DNA from: Stenotrophomonas maltophilia
GTDB taxonomy: Bacteria > Pseudomonadota > Gammaproteobacteria > Xanthomonadales > Xanthomonadaceae
Direction of reading: 5' to 3'
NCBI RefSeq assembly: GCF_003970865.1
Contig: NZ_RXLZ01000012.1
Location: forward strand, 1 to 64,000
Length of the DNA: 64,000 nucleotides
The translations under genes and the position numbers were made by a program. Shown one piece after another: positions 56,503 through 64,000 of the stretch. Under the pieces are notes generated by a model. It was not told the origin of the DNA. It worked only from the letters and a program-made list of their open reading frames with translations, and ran no database searches. Numbering within the stretch: the first letter of the stretch is position 1; the number at the start of each line of letters is the position of its first letter.

Positions 56503-58884
56503 ATGAAGAACACGATGACAACCCGGCTGGCGGCCCTGCGCCGCCGGCTGCGGCCGCTGTGGCCATGGCTGCGCTGGGGTACGGCCGCCACGTTGGCGCT
56601 GCTGCTGGTGCTGGACTTCGCTTTCCCGCCGCCGCTGCCTAAGCAGCGCGATACCAGCACCCTGGTGGTGGCTGCCGATGGCACCCCGCTGCGTGCGTTT
56701 GCCGATGCCGAGGGCGTGTGGCGCTATCCGGCCTCGATCGACAGCGTCTCGCCGCTGTACCTGCAGGCGTTGCTCACCTACGAAGACCGCTGGTTCTGGC
56801 GCCATCCGGGCATCAACCCGCTGGCGATCCTGCGTGCCAGCGGCCAGTTGCTGCGCGGCGGCCGCATCGTGTCCGGTGGCTCGACCCTGACCATGCAGGT
56901 CGCACGCATCCTCGATCCACATACGCGCACGCCCTGGGGCAAGCTCAAGCAGATGCTGCGCGCGGTGCAGCTGGAAGTGCACCTGAGCAAGCAGCAGATC
57001 CTGGCCCTGTACCTGGAACGCGCGCCTTACGGCGGCACCATCGAAGGCGTGGAAGCGGCCAGCTGGGCCTACCTGGGCAAGCCGGCGGCGCAACTGTCTC
57101 ATGCCGAAGCCGCACTGCTGGCGGTGCTGCCGCAGGCGCCGAGCCGGCTGCGCCCGGACCGCCATCCGGAAGCGGCGCAGAAGGCGCGCGACAAGGTGCT
57201 GTCACGCATGGCCGAACTGGGTGCGTGGACACCGGAAGAAGTGGAGGACGCGCGCATCGAGAACGTGGTGGCGCGCTCGCTGCGGCCGCCGCTGCACGCC
57301 GCACTGCTGGCGCAGCGCCTGCATTCGGCGCACCCGGGCCAGGCACGCATCCAGAGCAGCATCGACATCGGCCTGCAGCGCACGCTGGAAGAGCGCGTGG
57401 CCAGCTATTTCTCGACGCTGCCCGAGCGCACCTCGGCGGCCCTGCTGGTGGTCGACAACCAGACCCTGCAGGCGCGTGCCTACGTTGGCACGCTGGCGTT
57501 CGGTGACCGCCAGCGGTTGGGGCACGTGGACATGGTGCAGGCTTGGCGCTCGCCGGGTTCCACGCTCAAGCCGTTCCTGTATGCGATGGCACTGGATGAC
57601 GGCCTGATCCATTCGGAAAGCCTGCTGGTGGATGCGCCGCAGAGTTTCGGCAGCTACCGCCCTGGCAACTTCGACATGGCCTTCAACGGACCGATCGGCG
57701 CCTCCAGCGCGTTGCGCCTGTCGCTCAACGTGCCCTCGGTGGATCTGCTGCAGCGGGTCGGTGCTGCGCGCTTCGCCGCACGCCTGTCGCACTCCGGCAT
57801 CCAGCTGCGCTTCCCGCCGGGCAGCACGCCCAACCTGTCGCTGATCCTGGGCGGCACCGGCGCGCGGTTGGAAGACCTGGTCGGCGCGTTCGCCGCGCTC
57901 AACCGCAACGGCATCGCCGGCCGTGTGCGTTACACCGACGACGAGCCGATGATCGAGCGGCGCCTCGCTTCGCCCGGCGCAAGCTGGATCGTGCGCGAGA
58001 TGCTGGAATCGAATCCGCGCCCAGGCTACAGCGTCGGTACGTTCGATGTCGGTGGCCGCCCGCGTGTGGCGTGGAAGACCGGCACCAGTTACGGGTATCG
58101 CGATGCGTGGGCGATCGGCAGTACCCGCCACTACACCGTGGGCGTGTGGGTGGGGCGGCCGGACGGCACGCCGCTGCCGGGCCAATATGGTGCAGTCACC
58201 GCACTGCCGCTGATGTTCGAAGTGGTGGACAGCCTGCCGCGCCAGCGTGGCGATTCCGCTGCTGCACCGATGCCGGCCAGTGTCAGCCAGGAAGATATCT
58301 GCTGGCCGACTGGCGAACGTGCCGAGGGCCTGCCTGCGGCACTCTGCCAGCGGCGGATGTCGGCCTACCTGCTGGACGGCGCAGCACCGCTGACCTTCCC
58401 CGAGCGCGAGGCGCGGCGCTGGCAGCCGGGCCGGCAACGTTACCTGGCCGATGCGCGGACCGGCCTGCGTGTATCGGCCGACTGCCGCGCGCCACATGAG
58501 GAAGTACCACGCGAGATCGCGCGCTGGCCGGCGCTGCTGTCGCCGTGGTTGCCCAAGGCCACGCGCGAGGCCTCGCAGTTGCCAGCACTGTCGCCGGACT
58601 GTCGCGATGACGGACGCGATGCCAGTGTGGCCCTGCATATCGATGGTCTCAACAACGGTGCCACCCTGGCCCGGGCGCCCAATGCCCAACACGGCGTGCG
58701 GCTGCAGCTGCGCGCGCTGGGCAGCGAGCAGGCGGTGGACTGGTTGCTGGATGGCCGCTGGATCGCGCAGACCCGCGGCGCGCAGTTGATGCAGCACGAG
58801 TTCGCTGACCCCGGCGCTCACACCCTGACTGCGCTGGCGGCTGACGGCGCATGGACGCAGGTGCGGTTCAACGTCCTGCGGTAG
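56503..58884 (+). CDS. pbpC: Penicillin-binding protein 1C
   Basis: This 793-residue bifunctional class A penicillin-binding protein has one membrane helix (about 22-42), a glycosyltransferase domain with EDRWFWRHPG (about 94-103), a transpeptidase domain with SxxK at Ser353-Lys356 (STLK) and KTGTS at 525-529, and the PBP1C-specific C-terminal beta domain (about 690-793). It builds or repairs peptidoglycan together with the preceding macroglobulin. The TAG stop sits in a GGTAGGTGC sequence like a SMAG head. Confidence 0.94.
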   Translation: MKNTMTTRLAALRRRLRPLWPWLRWGTAATLALLLVLDFAFPPPLPKQRDTSTLVVAADGTPLRAFADAEGVWRYPASIDSVSPLYLQALLTYEDRWFWRHPGINPLAILRASGQLLRGGRIVSGGSTLTMQVARILDPHTRTPWGKLKQMLRAVQLEVHLSKQQILALYLERAPYGGTIEGVEAASWAYLGKPAAQLSHAEAALLAVLPQAPSRLRPDRHPEAAQKARDKVLSRMAELGAWTPEEVEDARIENVVARSLRPPLHAALLAQRLHSAHPGQARIQSSIDIGLQRTLEERVASYFSTLPERTSAALLVVDNQTLQARAYVGTLAFGDRQRLGHVDMVQAWRSPGSTLKPFLYAMALDDGLIHSESLLVDAPQSFGSYRPGNFDMAFNGPIGASSALRLSLNVPSVDLLQRVGAARFAARLSHSGIQLRFPPGSTPNLSLILGGTGARLEDLVGAFAALNRNGIAGRVRYTDDEPMIERRLASPGASWIVREMLESNPRPGYSVGTFDVGGRPRVAWKTGTSYGYRDAWAIGSTRHYTVGVWVGRPDGTPLPGQYGAVTALPLMFEVVDSLPRQRGDSAAAPMPASVSQEDICWPTGERAEGLPAALCQRRMSAYLLDGAAPLTFPEREARRWQPGRQRYLADARTGLRVSADCRAPHEEVPREIARWPALLSPWLPKATREASQLPALSPDCRDDGRDASVALHIDGLNNGATLARAPNAQHGVRLQLRALGSEQAVDWLLDGRWIAQTRGAQLMQHEFADPGAHTLTALAADGAWTQVRFNVLR

Positions 58885-58925
58885 GTGCTGGGAATGGGCC
58901 GGCGACCCGGCGCATCCATGCTCTG

Positions 58926-58984
58926 GTAGGTGCCAACCTTGGTTGGCGCGCGATAAATGCGCCCACCAAGGTGGGCATCTACCA
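58926..58984. repeat. SMAG inverted pair after pbpC
   Basis: A GTAG-headed palindrome (stem GCCAACC-TT-GGTTGGC, from 58926) faces an inverted one (GCCCACC-AA-GGTGGGC, ending CTACC at 58984). It lies between convergent genes and could act as a terminator. Confidence 0.87.
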
Positions 58985-59001
58985 AGGCGTATGCGGGGCC
59001 G

Positions 59002-59577
59002 CTATTCCCCGATCCACCCATCCAGCAGGTCGGCAAACTCGTCGGCGTGTTCCTCTTCCTGCGCCAGGATCTCTTCGAGGATGCGCTTGGTGGTGGTATC
59101 GCGGTCGCCGATGAAGTTGATCATCTCGCGGTAGCTGTCGATGGCAATCCGTTCGGCCACCAGGTTCTCGCGGACCATGTCGCGCAGGTCGCTGCCTTCC
59201 TTGTATTCGGCATGCGAGCGCGCGGTCAGGGTATCCGGGTTGAGATCCGGCTCGCCGCCGAGCTGGACGATGCGCTCGGCCAGCTTGCCGGCGTGCGCCT
59301 GTTCCTGCTGCGCGTGCTCGAGGAACTCGGCCTTGACCGCGTCGGCCAGCATGCCCTTGGCCATGAAGTAGTGCCGGTAGTAGCGCAGCACGCACACGTA
59401 TTCGGTGGCCAGTGCGTCGTTGAGCAGCTTGATCACCACCTTGCGGTCGGCGCTGTAGCTGCCGGTGATCGCCCCGTCTTCGATGTTGCGCCGGGCGCGT
59501 TCGCGCAGGGTCTTGCGGTTACTGATGCCGGGCACCTTTGCGGCGGGCTTTGCGGTTTTGGCTGGCTTGCTGGACAT
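59002..59577 (-). CDS. Ferritin-like (bacterioferritin/DPS-like) protein
   Basis: This 191-residue protein has a Lys/Ala-rich N-terminal tail (1-20) and a four-helix ferritin-like bundle. Likely di-iron ligands are visible in E-Y (LATEYVCVLRYYRHY), E-x-x-x-H (EHAQQEQAH), and E-x-x-x-x-E-E-E-H-A-D-E-F. It probably stores or detoxifies iron. The DNA-binding-like basic tail recalls Dps proteins. It has GAGGA 10-12 nt before the ATG and follows the peroxiredoxin gene at 29 bp on the same strand. Confidence 0.8.
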   Translation of the reverse strand: MSSKPAKTAKPAAKVPGISNRKTLRERARRNIEDGAITGSYSADRKVVIKLLNDALATEYVCVLRYYRHYFMAKGMLADAVKAEFLEHAQQEQAHAGKLAERIVQLGGEPDLNPDTLTARSHAEYKEGSDLRDMVRENLVAERIAIDSYREMINFIGDRDTTTKRILEEILAQEEEHADEFADLLDGWIGE

Positions 59578-59606
59578 GGCTGGCCGTTTCCTCTTGCGGT
59601 GGGGGG

Positions 59607-60089
59607 TCAGGTAGGCAGGTGCTCCAGCACGTACTCGGCCGAAGACACCTCGAACTGGCCTGGCTGCTCGATCCATGCCGCACGAACCACGCCATCGACC
59701 ACGTACAGGGCGAAGCGGCGCGATCGGATGCCCATGCCCGAAGCGCTGGCGTCAAGCTCCAGGCCAAGCGCGCGGGTCAGTTCGGCATTGCCGTCGGACA
59801 ACATCAGCAGGCCGTCGGGCACGCTCTGGTCGGCGGCCCAGGCCTTCATCACGAACGGGTCGTTGACGGCCATGCAGTAGACGTCGATGCCGCGCTGGCG
59901 GAAGGCCTGGAATTTCTCGACGTAGCCGGGCAGGTGGCGCGCCGAGCAGGTCGGGGTGAACGCACCGGGCACGGCGAACAACACCACCTTGCGCGCGTCG
60001 AACAGCGAATGCGTATCGAGCGTTTCGATGCCCTCGCGGATGCGCTTGAGGGTCACTTCCGGAATGCGGTCGCCGACATGGATGGTCAT
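59607..60089 (-). CDS. Prx5-type peroxiredoxin
   Basis: This 160-residue thiol peroxidase reduces hydrogen peroxide and organic peroxides. The peroxidatic Cys48 lies in PGAFTPTCS, the AhpE/Prx5 signature, with Cys72 as a possible resolving residue. An ATG at 60089 with AAGGAG eight nt upstream is clear; longer open frames upstream are non-coding. It is cotranscribed with the ferritin-like gene, which pairs peroxide removal with iron storage. Confidence 0.88.
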   Translation of the reverse strand: MTIHVGDRIPEVTLKRIREGIETLDTHSLFDARKVVLFAVPGAFTPTCSARHLPGYVEKFQAFRQRGIDVYCMAVNDPFVMKAWAADQSVPDGLLMLSDGNAELTRALGLELDASASGMGIRSRRFALYVVDGVVRAAWIEQPGQFEVSSAEYVLEHLPT

Positions 60090-60350
60090 GGGGAACTCCT
60101 TGCTGGGGCAGGCTAGTGGGCTGGATGGGACAGGGGCGTCAAGACATTGGAAACCCGGTGTGCAGGCCCCATCTTCAGGCTTCGCGGCATGGGCTTCCAG
60201 CCACAGCCTGGGGCAGGGCGATGGCAGCCGCATTGCGCAGGATCAGTCGGCCTCACCGGCGCCGCACGAGGGGCGGCGTAGCATCGCCGGCGCGTAGAAT
60301 GAACCCGGGGCGGCGCCACCGGCGCGGCCGAAGCGAATCGAGGTAGCTGG

Positions 60351-61244
60351 ATGGAATTCAAGGATTACTACGCCACCCTGGGGGTGGAACCGAGCGCGGG
60401 CGAGGCGGAGATCAAGACCGCTTACCGCCGGCTGGCACGCAAGTACCACCCGGACGTCAGCAAGGAGGCCGGGGCCGAAGACAAGTTCAAGGCGGTCAAC
60501 GAGGCCTACGAGGCGCTGCGTGACCCGGAGAAGCGCGCGGCCTATGACCAGCTGCGCGCGCAGGGCTACCGCCCGGGCGAGGAATTCAACGTGCCGCCGA
60601 ACTACGGCGGTGCCGGTGGCTTCAACTTCGAGGAAGTGTTCGGCGGCGGCGGCCCCAACGGCGGCTTCAGCGACTTCTTCGAAAGCCTGTTCGCGCGCCA
60701 GCGTGGCGGTGGCGGCGCTGGTCCGGGGCCGGGCTTCAGCAGCCAGGGGCATGCTCCCAACCGCGACACCCGCGCCAAGCTGTCGGTACCGCTGGAAGCG
60801 GCCTACAGCGGCGACAGCCTGCGCATCACCGTCAACGGCAAGCAGCTGGACGTGCGCGTGCCCAAGGGCATCCGTCCGGGCCAGGTGATCCGCCTGGCGG
60901 GGCAGGGCAACCATGGCGGCAACCTGCTGCTGGAAGTGGAATACGCCGCCCACCCGCAGTTCGAGGTCGATGGCCGCAACATCCTCTATACGCTGCCGGT
61001 CACGCCGTGGCAGGCCGCGCTGGGGACCAGCATCAGCGTGCCGACCCTGGGCGGTGCGGTGGAGCTGAAGATTCCGGCCGATTCCGATGCCGGCCGCAAG
61101 CTGCGCCTGCGCGGGCGTGGCTTGCCGGGCAACCCGGATGGCGACCAGATCGTCGAGATCGAGATCGTGGCCCCGGCCGCGACCGACGAGGCGCAGAAGA
61201 AGGCGTACCGGAACCTGGCCAAGGCGTTTGGCGAGACGATCTGA
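60351..61244 (+). CDS. cbpA: DnaJ-like co-chaperone CbpA
   Basis: This 297-residue class B J-protein works with DnaK. An N-terminal J domain with the HPD tripeptide (33-35) is followed by a Gly/Phe-rich linker (about 85-125) and the C-terminal client-binding beta domains (about 135-285). There is no zinc finger, which separates CbpA from DnaJ. A -10-like TAGAAT at 60295-60300 and GAGG 7-11 nt before the ATG are seen. The 260 bp upstream hold no gene. Confidence 0.9.
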   Translation: MEFKDYYATLGVEPSAGEAEIKTAYRRLARKYHPDVSKEAGAEDKFKAVNEAYEALRDPEKRAAYDQLRAQGYRPGEEFNVPPNYGGAGGFNFEEVFGGGGPNGGFSDFFESLFARQRGGGGAGPGPGFSSQGHAPNRDTRAKLSVPLEAAYSGDSLRITVNGKQLDVRVPKGIRPGQVIRLAGQGNHGGNLLLEVEYAAHPQFEVDGRNILYTLPVTPWQAALGTSISVPTLGGAVELKIPADSDAGRKLRLRGRGLPGNPDGDQIVEIEIVAPAATDEAQKKAYRNLAKAFGETI

Positions 61245-61254
61245 GATGGAATTT

Positions 61255-61358
61255 GGTGGGTGCGGACCTTGGTCCGCACGCCTTCCGGTCGTTCAAAGCG
61301 TGCCAACCAAGGTTGGCACCCACCGGAGCGATGTGCCGACCAAGGTTGGCACCTACCA
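61255..61358. repeat. SMAG cluster after cbpA
   Basis: There are three palindromes: GTGCGGACC-TT-GGTCCGCAC (from 61255, headed GGTGG), GTGCCAACC-AA-GGTTGGCAC with CCACC (61300-61324), and GTGCCGACC-AA-GGTTGGCAC with CTACC (61332-61358). Confidence 0.85.
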
Positions 61359-61366
61359 GGGCGGGC

Positions 61367-61738
61367 TCAGCCCTGCCCGGCGAACACCCGCTCCAGCACT
61401 TCGGACAGTTCGTCTTCCGAGAACGGCTTGGTGATGTACGCCTTGGCGCCCTGGCGCATGCCCCACATGCGGTCGGTGTCCTGGTCCTTGGTGGTCACCA
61501 GGATCACCGGAATGTGCCGGGTGGCCTCGTCGCGGGCGAGGGTGCGGGTGGCCTGGAAGCCATTGAGGTTGGGCATCACCACGTCCATCAGGACCAGGTC
61601 GGGCAGCTCGGCCTTGGCGGCTTCGACCCCGGCAGCGCCATCGGTGGCGGTCAGGATCTGGTGCCCGAGCTTCTCGACGATGCGCTGTATCCCCAACAGC
61701 TGCGACGGTGAGTCGTCGACGATCAGAATGCGTGCCAT
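61367..61738 (-). CDS. Single-domain response regulator, PilH-like
   Basis: This 123-residue stand-alone receiver has the acidic pocket (Asp8, Asp9), the phosphorylated Asp52, Thr82/83 and Lys104. It resembles PilH of the type IV pilus chemosensory system, but no pil or che genes are next to it. The ATG at 61738 is chosen because GGGGA lies about 7 nt upstream; an ATG four codons further out has none. Confidence 0.85.
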   Translation of the reverse strand: MARILIVDDSPSQLLGIQRIVEKLGHQILTATDGAAGVEAAKAELPDLVLMDVVMPNLNGFQATRTLARDEATRHIPVILVTTKDQDTDRMWGMRQGAKAYITKPFSEDELSEVLERVFAGQG

Positions 61739-61756
61739 GTTGTTCCCCATGTAATG

Positions 61757-61776
61757 CCCGCAGTGTAGTGCGGGCC
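61757..61776. promoter_or_regulatory. Inverted repeat in the receiver gene promoter
   Basis: GCCCGCA-GTGTAG-TGCGGGC is a perfect 7-bp inverted repeat. On the minus strand it contains TACACT (61762-61767), a likely -10 box 23 bp before the ATG. It may be an operator. Confidence 0.45.
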
Positions 61777-61826
61777 CATTACCGGTGGGAGGGCCGCCTC
61801 TGCCGTCCGTCGCCTGCCTGCGACGT

Positions 61827-62822
61827 TCAGTCGATCCGCACCACGGTGCGGCCCAGCGAGCCACCGGCCAGCATCCGATCGAACACGGCGGGCAGGCCAT
61901 CCAGCCCCACCTCGGCGGTGCAGATGCGGTCCAGATGCTGCGGCTTCCATTCGCCGCCCAGGCGCGACCACACTTCTTCGCGCAGCCCGCGCGGTGCATT
62001 GGCCGAGGACACGCCGAGCAGCGAGACGCCGCGCAGGATGAACGGCATCACCGTCATGTCCAGCGTCGGGCTGGCCGCCAGACCGGCACTGACCACGCTG
62101 CCATAGGGCACGGTCTGCGCCAGCAGGCTGGCCAGCATGTCGCCTCCGGCATTGTCGAGGCCTCCGCCGAAGCGGGCCGACTGCAGCGGGGCGGTGTCGG
62201 CCAGTGCGTCACGTGGCAGCACCTCGGTGGCGCCGATGCCGCGCAGGAAACCGGTCTGTTCGGGTTTTCCGCTGACCGCGTGCACGGTATAGCCGGCACG
62301 GCTGAAGATCGACAGCGCCAGCGCGCCGACACCACCGCTGGCGCCGGTGACCGCCAGCGGGCCGAGTTCCGGGGTCTGCCGGTTGTCCTGCATGCGCAGC
62401 AGGGCCAGGGCCGCCGTGAAGCCGGCGGTGCCCAGCACCATCGCCTCGCGTGGGGTCAGCCCGGTCGGCTGGGCGATCACCGCACGCGATTCCAGGCGCA
62501 CATACTGGCTGTAGCCGCCGTCGCGGGTCTCGCTGAGGCCGCAGCCGGTGGCCAGCACCGCGTCGCCTTCACGCCAGTCCGGATCGGTGCTGGCGACCAC
62601 GGTGCCGGCCACGTCGATGCCACCCACCAGCGGGAAGCGGCGCAGGATCCTGCCTTTGCCGGTGCCGGCCAGGGCATCCTTGTAGTTGACCGAGGACCAG
62701 TGGGCGCGGATCAGCACCTGGCCGGGGTTGAGGTCGTCGACATTGAGCAGGGCCAGGCCACTACGGTAGCCGGCGTCGTCGTTTTCGATGCGGAAGGCGG
62801 TGAACGGGGTGGTGGGGGCCAT
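61827..62822 (-). CDS. acuI: YhdH/AcuI-type acrylyl-CoA reductase
   Basis: This 331-residue zinc-free MDR-family oxidoreductase is closest to YhdH/AcuI, which reduces acrylyl-CoA to propionyl-CoA with NADPH. The W-S-S-V-N-Y-K-D-A-L segment (about 41-50) and the nucleotide-binding V-T-G-A-S-G-G-V-G (about 152-160) are present. The zinc ligands of alcohol dehydrogenases are absent. It is monocistronic and divergent from hflK. A link with the prp cluster is possible through propionyl-CoA but not shown by position. Confidence 0.82.
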   Translation of the reverse strand: MAPTTPFTAFRIENDDAGYRSGLALLNVDDLNPGQVLIRAHWSSVNYKDALAGTGKGRILRRFPLVGGIDVAGTVVASTDPDWREGDAVLATGCGLSETRDGGYSQYVRLESRAVIAQPTGLTPREAMVLGTAGFTAALALLRMQDNRQTPELGPLAVTGASGGVGALALSIFSRAGYTVHAVSGKPEQTGFLRGIGATEVLPRDALADTAPLQSARFGGGLDNAGGDMLASLLAQTVPYGSVVSAGLAASPTLDMTVMPFILRGVSLLGVSSANAPRGLREEVWSRLGGEWKPQHLDRICTAEVGLDGLPAVFDRMLAGGSLGRTVVRID

Positions 62823-62900
62823 CGGCGTTGCCTGACTTCGAGGAAAACGCCACCTTACCCCGTTGCCCCCCTTTCGATCCTGCCGATCCGCCCCATCTTG

Positions 62901-62906
62901 TATGAT
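62901..62906 (+). promoter_or_regulatory. -10 box of hflK
   Basis: TATGAT lies about 70 bp before the hflK ATG. A -35 at the right distance is not convincing. Confidence 0.4.
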
Positions 62907-62975
62907 CGGTGATGGTTTCACGGCTGGTGGTGCGGGAAGGGCCCGCGCCGCAGCCCAAATCTTGATGGAGCGTGC

Positions 62976-64000
62976 ATGGCCTGGAATACACCCGGCGGCA
63001 ACAAGGGCGGACAAGGCCCCGAGGACAATCGACGCGGGCCGTTCGGGTCGCGCGGCGGTGGCAATGGTGGTGGCTGGGGCGGACTGCCCGGGCCGCTGAA
63101 GGACCTGTTCGACGGCGGCATCATGCGTTGGGTGGTGGCGGCTGTCGTGCTGCTGGTGCTGTTCTCCAGCTTCCAGCTGATCGGCGAACAGCAGCGTGGC
63201 GTAGTGCTGCGCTTCGGCCAGTTCTCCCGCATCCTGCAGCCCGGCCCGAACTTCAAGCTGCCGTGGCCGATCGAATCGGTCACCAAGGTCAACGCCACCG
63301 AGATCAAGACCTTCTCGATCCAGGTGCCGGTGCTGACCCGCGACGAGAACATCGTCAACGTCTCGCTGAACGTCCAGTACCGCATCGACGACCCGCAGCA
63401 GTACCTGTTCGGCACCGTTGATGCCAACCAGGTGCTGGAGCAGTCGGCGCAGAGCGCGGTGCGCGAGGAAGTCGGCCGGGCCGACCTCAACGCGGTACTG
63501 AACAACCGTGGCCCGCTGGCCGTGGCTGCCGAAGAGCGCCTGCAGGCGCTGCTGAAGGCGTTCAAGACCGGCCTGACCGTGACCGGCCTGACCCTGCAGG
63601 ACGCCCGTCCGCCGGAGGAAGTGAAGCCGGCCTTCGACGAGGTCAACGGTGCCCAGCAGGTCAAGGAACGCCTGATCAACGAAGCCCAGGCCTACGCCGC
63701 CAAGGTCGTGCCGGAAGCCCGAGGCCAGGCCTCGCGTGCCCGTACCACCGCCGAAGGCTACAAGCAGGCCGTGGTGTCCAAGGCCGAAGGTGACGCGCAG
63801 CGCTTCAGCCTGTTGCAGGCCCAGTACAAGGACGCCCCGGAAGTGACCCGCAAGCGCCTGTGGCTGGAGACCGTGCAGCAGGTGCTGAGCGAGAACCGCA
63901 AGGTGATCGGTGGCGATGGCCGCCAGCTGATCTACGTGCCGATGACCGGCGACACCCGTCCCAGCACCTCGGCCCCGGCCGCAGTGGCGAACCCGGACGT
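62976..64000 (+). CDS. hflK: HflK protease modulator (3' end outside window)
   Basis: The first 341 codons are present and the gene runs off the window. A Gly-rich cytoplasmic N terminus (about 1-48) is followed by one membrane helix (about 50-70) and the SPFH/prohibitin domain (from about 75), with the E-Q-Q-R-G-V-V-L-R-F-G-Q opening. HflK and HflC form a cage around FtsH and control its proteolysis. GGAG stands six nt before the ATG. hflC is expected next. Confidence 0.94.
   Translation, partial: MAWNTPGGNKGGQGPEDNRRGPFGSRGGGNGGGWGGLPGPLKDLFDGGIMRWVVAAVVLLVLFSSFQLIGEQQRGVVLRFGQFSRILQPGPNFKLPWPIESVTKVNATEIKTFSIQVPVLTRDENIVNVSLNVQYRIDDPQQYLFGTVDANQVLEQSAQSAVREEVGRADLNAVLNNRGPLAVAAEERLQALLKAFKTGLTVTGLTLQDARPPEEVKPAFDEVNGAQQVKERLINEAQAYAAKVVPEARGQASRARTTAEGYKQAVVSKAEGDAQRFSLLQAQYKDAPEVTRKRLWLETVQQVLSENRKVIGGDGRQLIYVPMTGDTRPSTSAPAAVANPD

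Noticed and set aside
51531-56684. A 1717-codon open frame on the minus strand opposite the alpha-2-macroglobulin gene
   Set aside because: It mirrors the codon pattern of the real gene in GC-rich DNA, has no ribosome site or recognisable domain, and its composition (many His, Gln, Val and Arg) is typical of antisense shadows.

Overview
The window looks like chromosomal DNA of the Stenotrophomonas maltophilia complex (Xanthomonadaceae, Gammaproteobacteria). This rests on the high GC content, the protein sequences and gene orders (for example lptE-holA-nadD-rsfS-rlmH and maf-rng-yhdP-tldD), and above all on nine intergenic clusters of short palindromes headed by GTAG, which match the SMAG repeat family of this genus. 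No rRNA, CRISPR array, prophage, insertion sequence or transposase gene is visible. The region is ordinary core genome with a few accessory pieces.

Layout. 0-7.9 kb holds envelope and signalling genes: an unknown membrane-anchored protein, a secreted VCBS-like protein, a DUF4442 hotdog protein, a translationally coupled LysM-FecR / CHASE2-GGDEF pair, the thioredoxin-TPR protein CnoX (YbbN) and a DUF998 membrane protein. 7.9-14.2 kb runs leuS, lptE, holA, nadD, rsfS, rlmH and tRNA-Asn: translation, LPS export, replication, NAD synthesis and ribosome control. 14.2-20.5 kb, on the minus strand, holds an ArcD-type permease, a TonB-dependent receptor, a TonB protein and a SIMPL-domain protein. 20.6-30.6 kb holds maf-rng-yhdP-tldD, darP, pmbA and a DUF4870 protein. 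30.7-39.6 kb is mostly minus strand: ispA-xseB-tilS, a 615-bp intergenic inverted-repeat composite, an MdtD-like exporter, hemE, a WGR protein, aroB-aroK, dodecin and a glycerate-kinase-like gene. 39.6-41.2 kb holds pdxH, a NIF3-like gene and a DoxX gene.

41.3-51.3 kb is a methylcitrate-cycle island for propionate: the regulator PrpR faces away from prpB, prpC, acnD, a ParD/ParE toxin-antitoxin pair, prpF and prpD. A textbook sigma-54 promoter (GG-N10-GC) precedes prpB, and four TGTTTCA repeats lie upstream of it as a likely PrpR operator. The cluster encodes both dehydration routes, AcnD plus PrpF and PrpD. 51.5-58.9 kb is the bacterial alpha-2-macroglobulin / PBP1C pair. 59-64 kb holds a ferritin-like protein, a Prx5-type peroxiredoxin, a CbpA-type DnaJ protein, a PilH-like receiver, an AcuI-type reductase and the start of hflK, which runs off the window.

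The most unusual features are the two nested, oppositely oriented palindromic units that flank a SMAG cluster between tilS and the exporter gene; stop codons supplied by the heads of SMAG repeats; the toxin-antitoxin pair inside the prp operon; and five genes or possible genes whose -10-like hexamer sits only 6-7 nt before the start codon, which suggests leaderless mRNAs.
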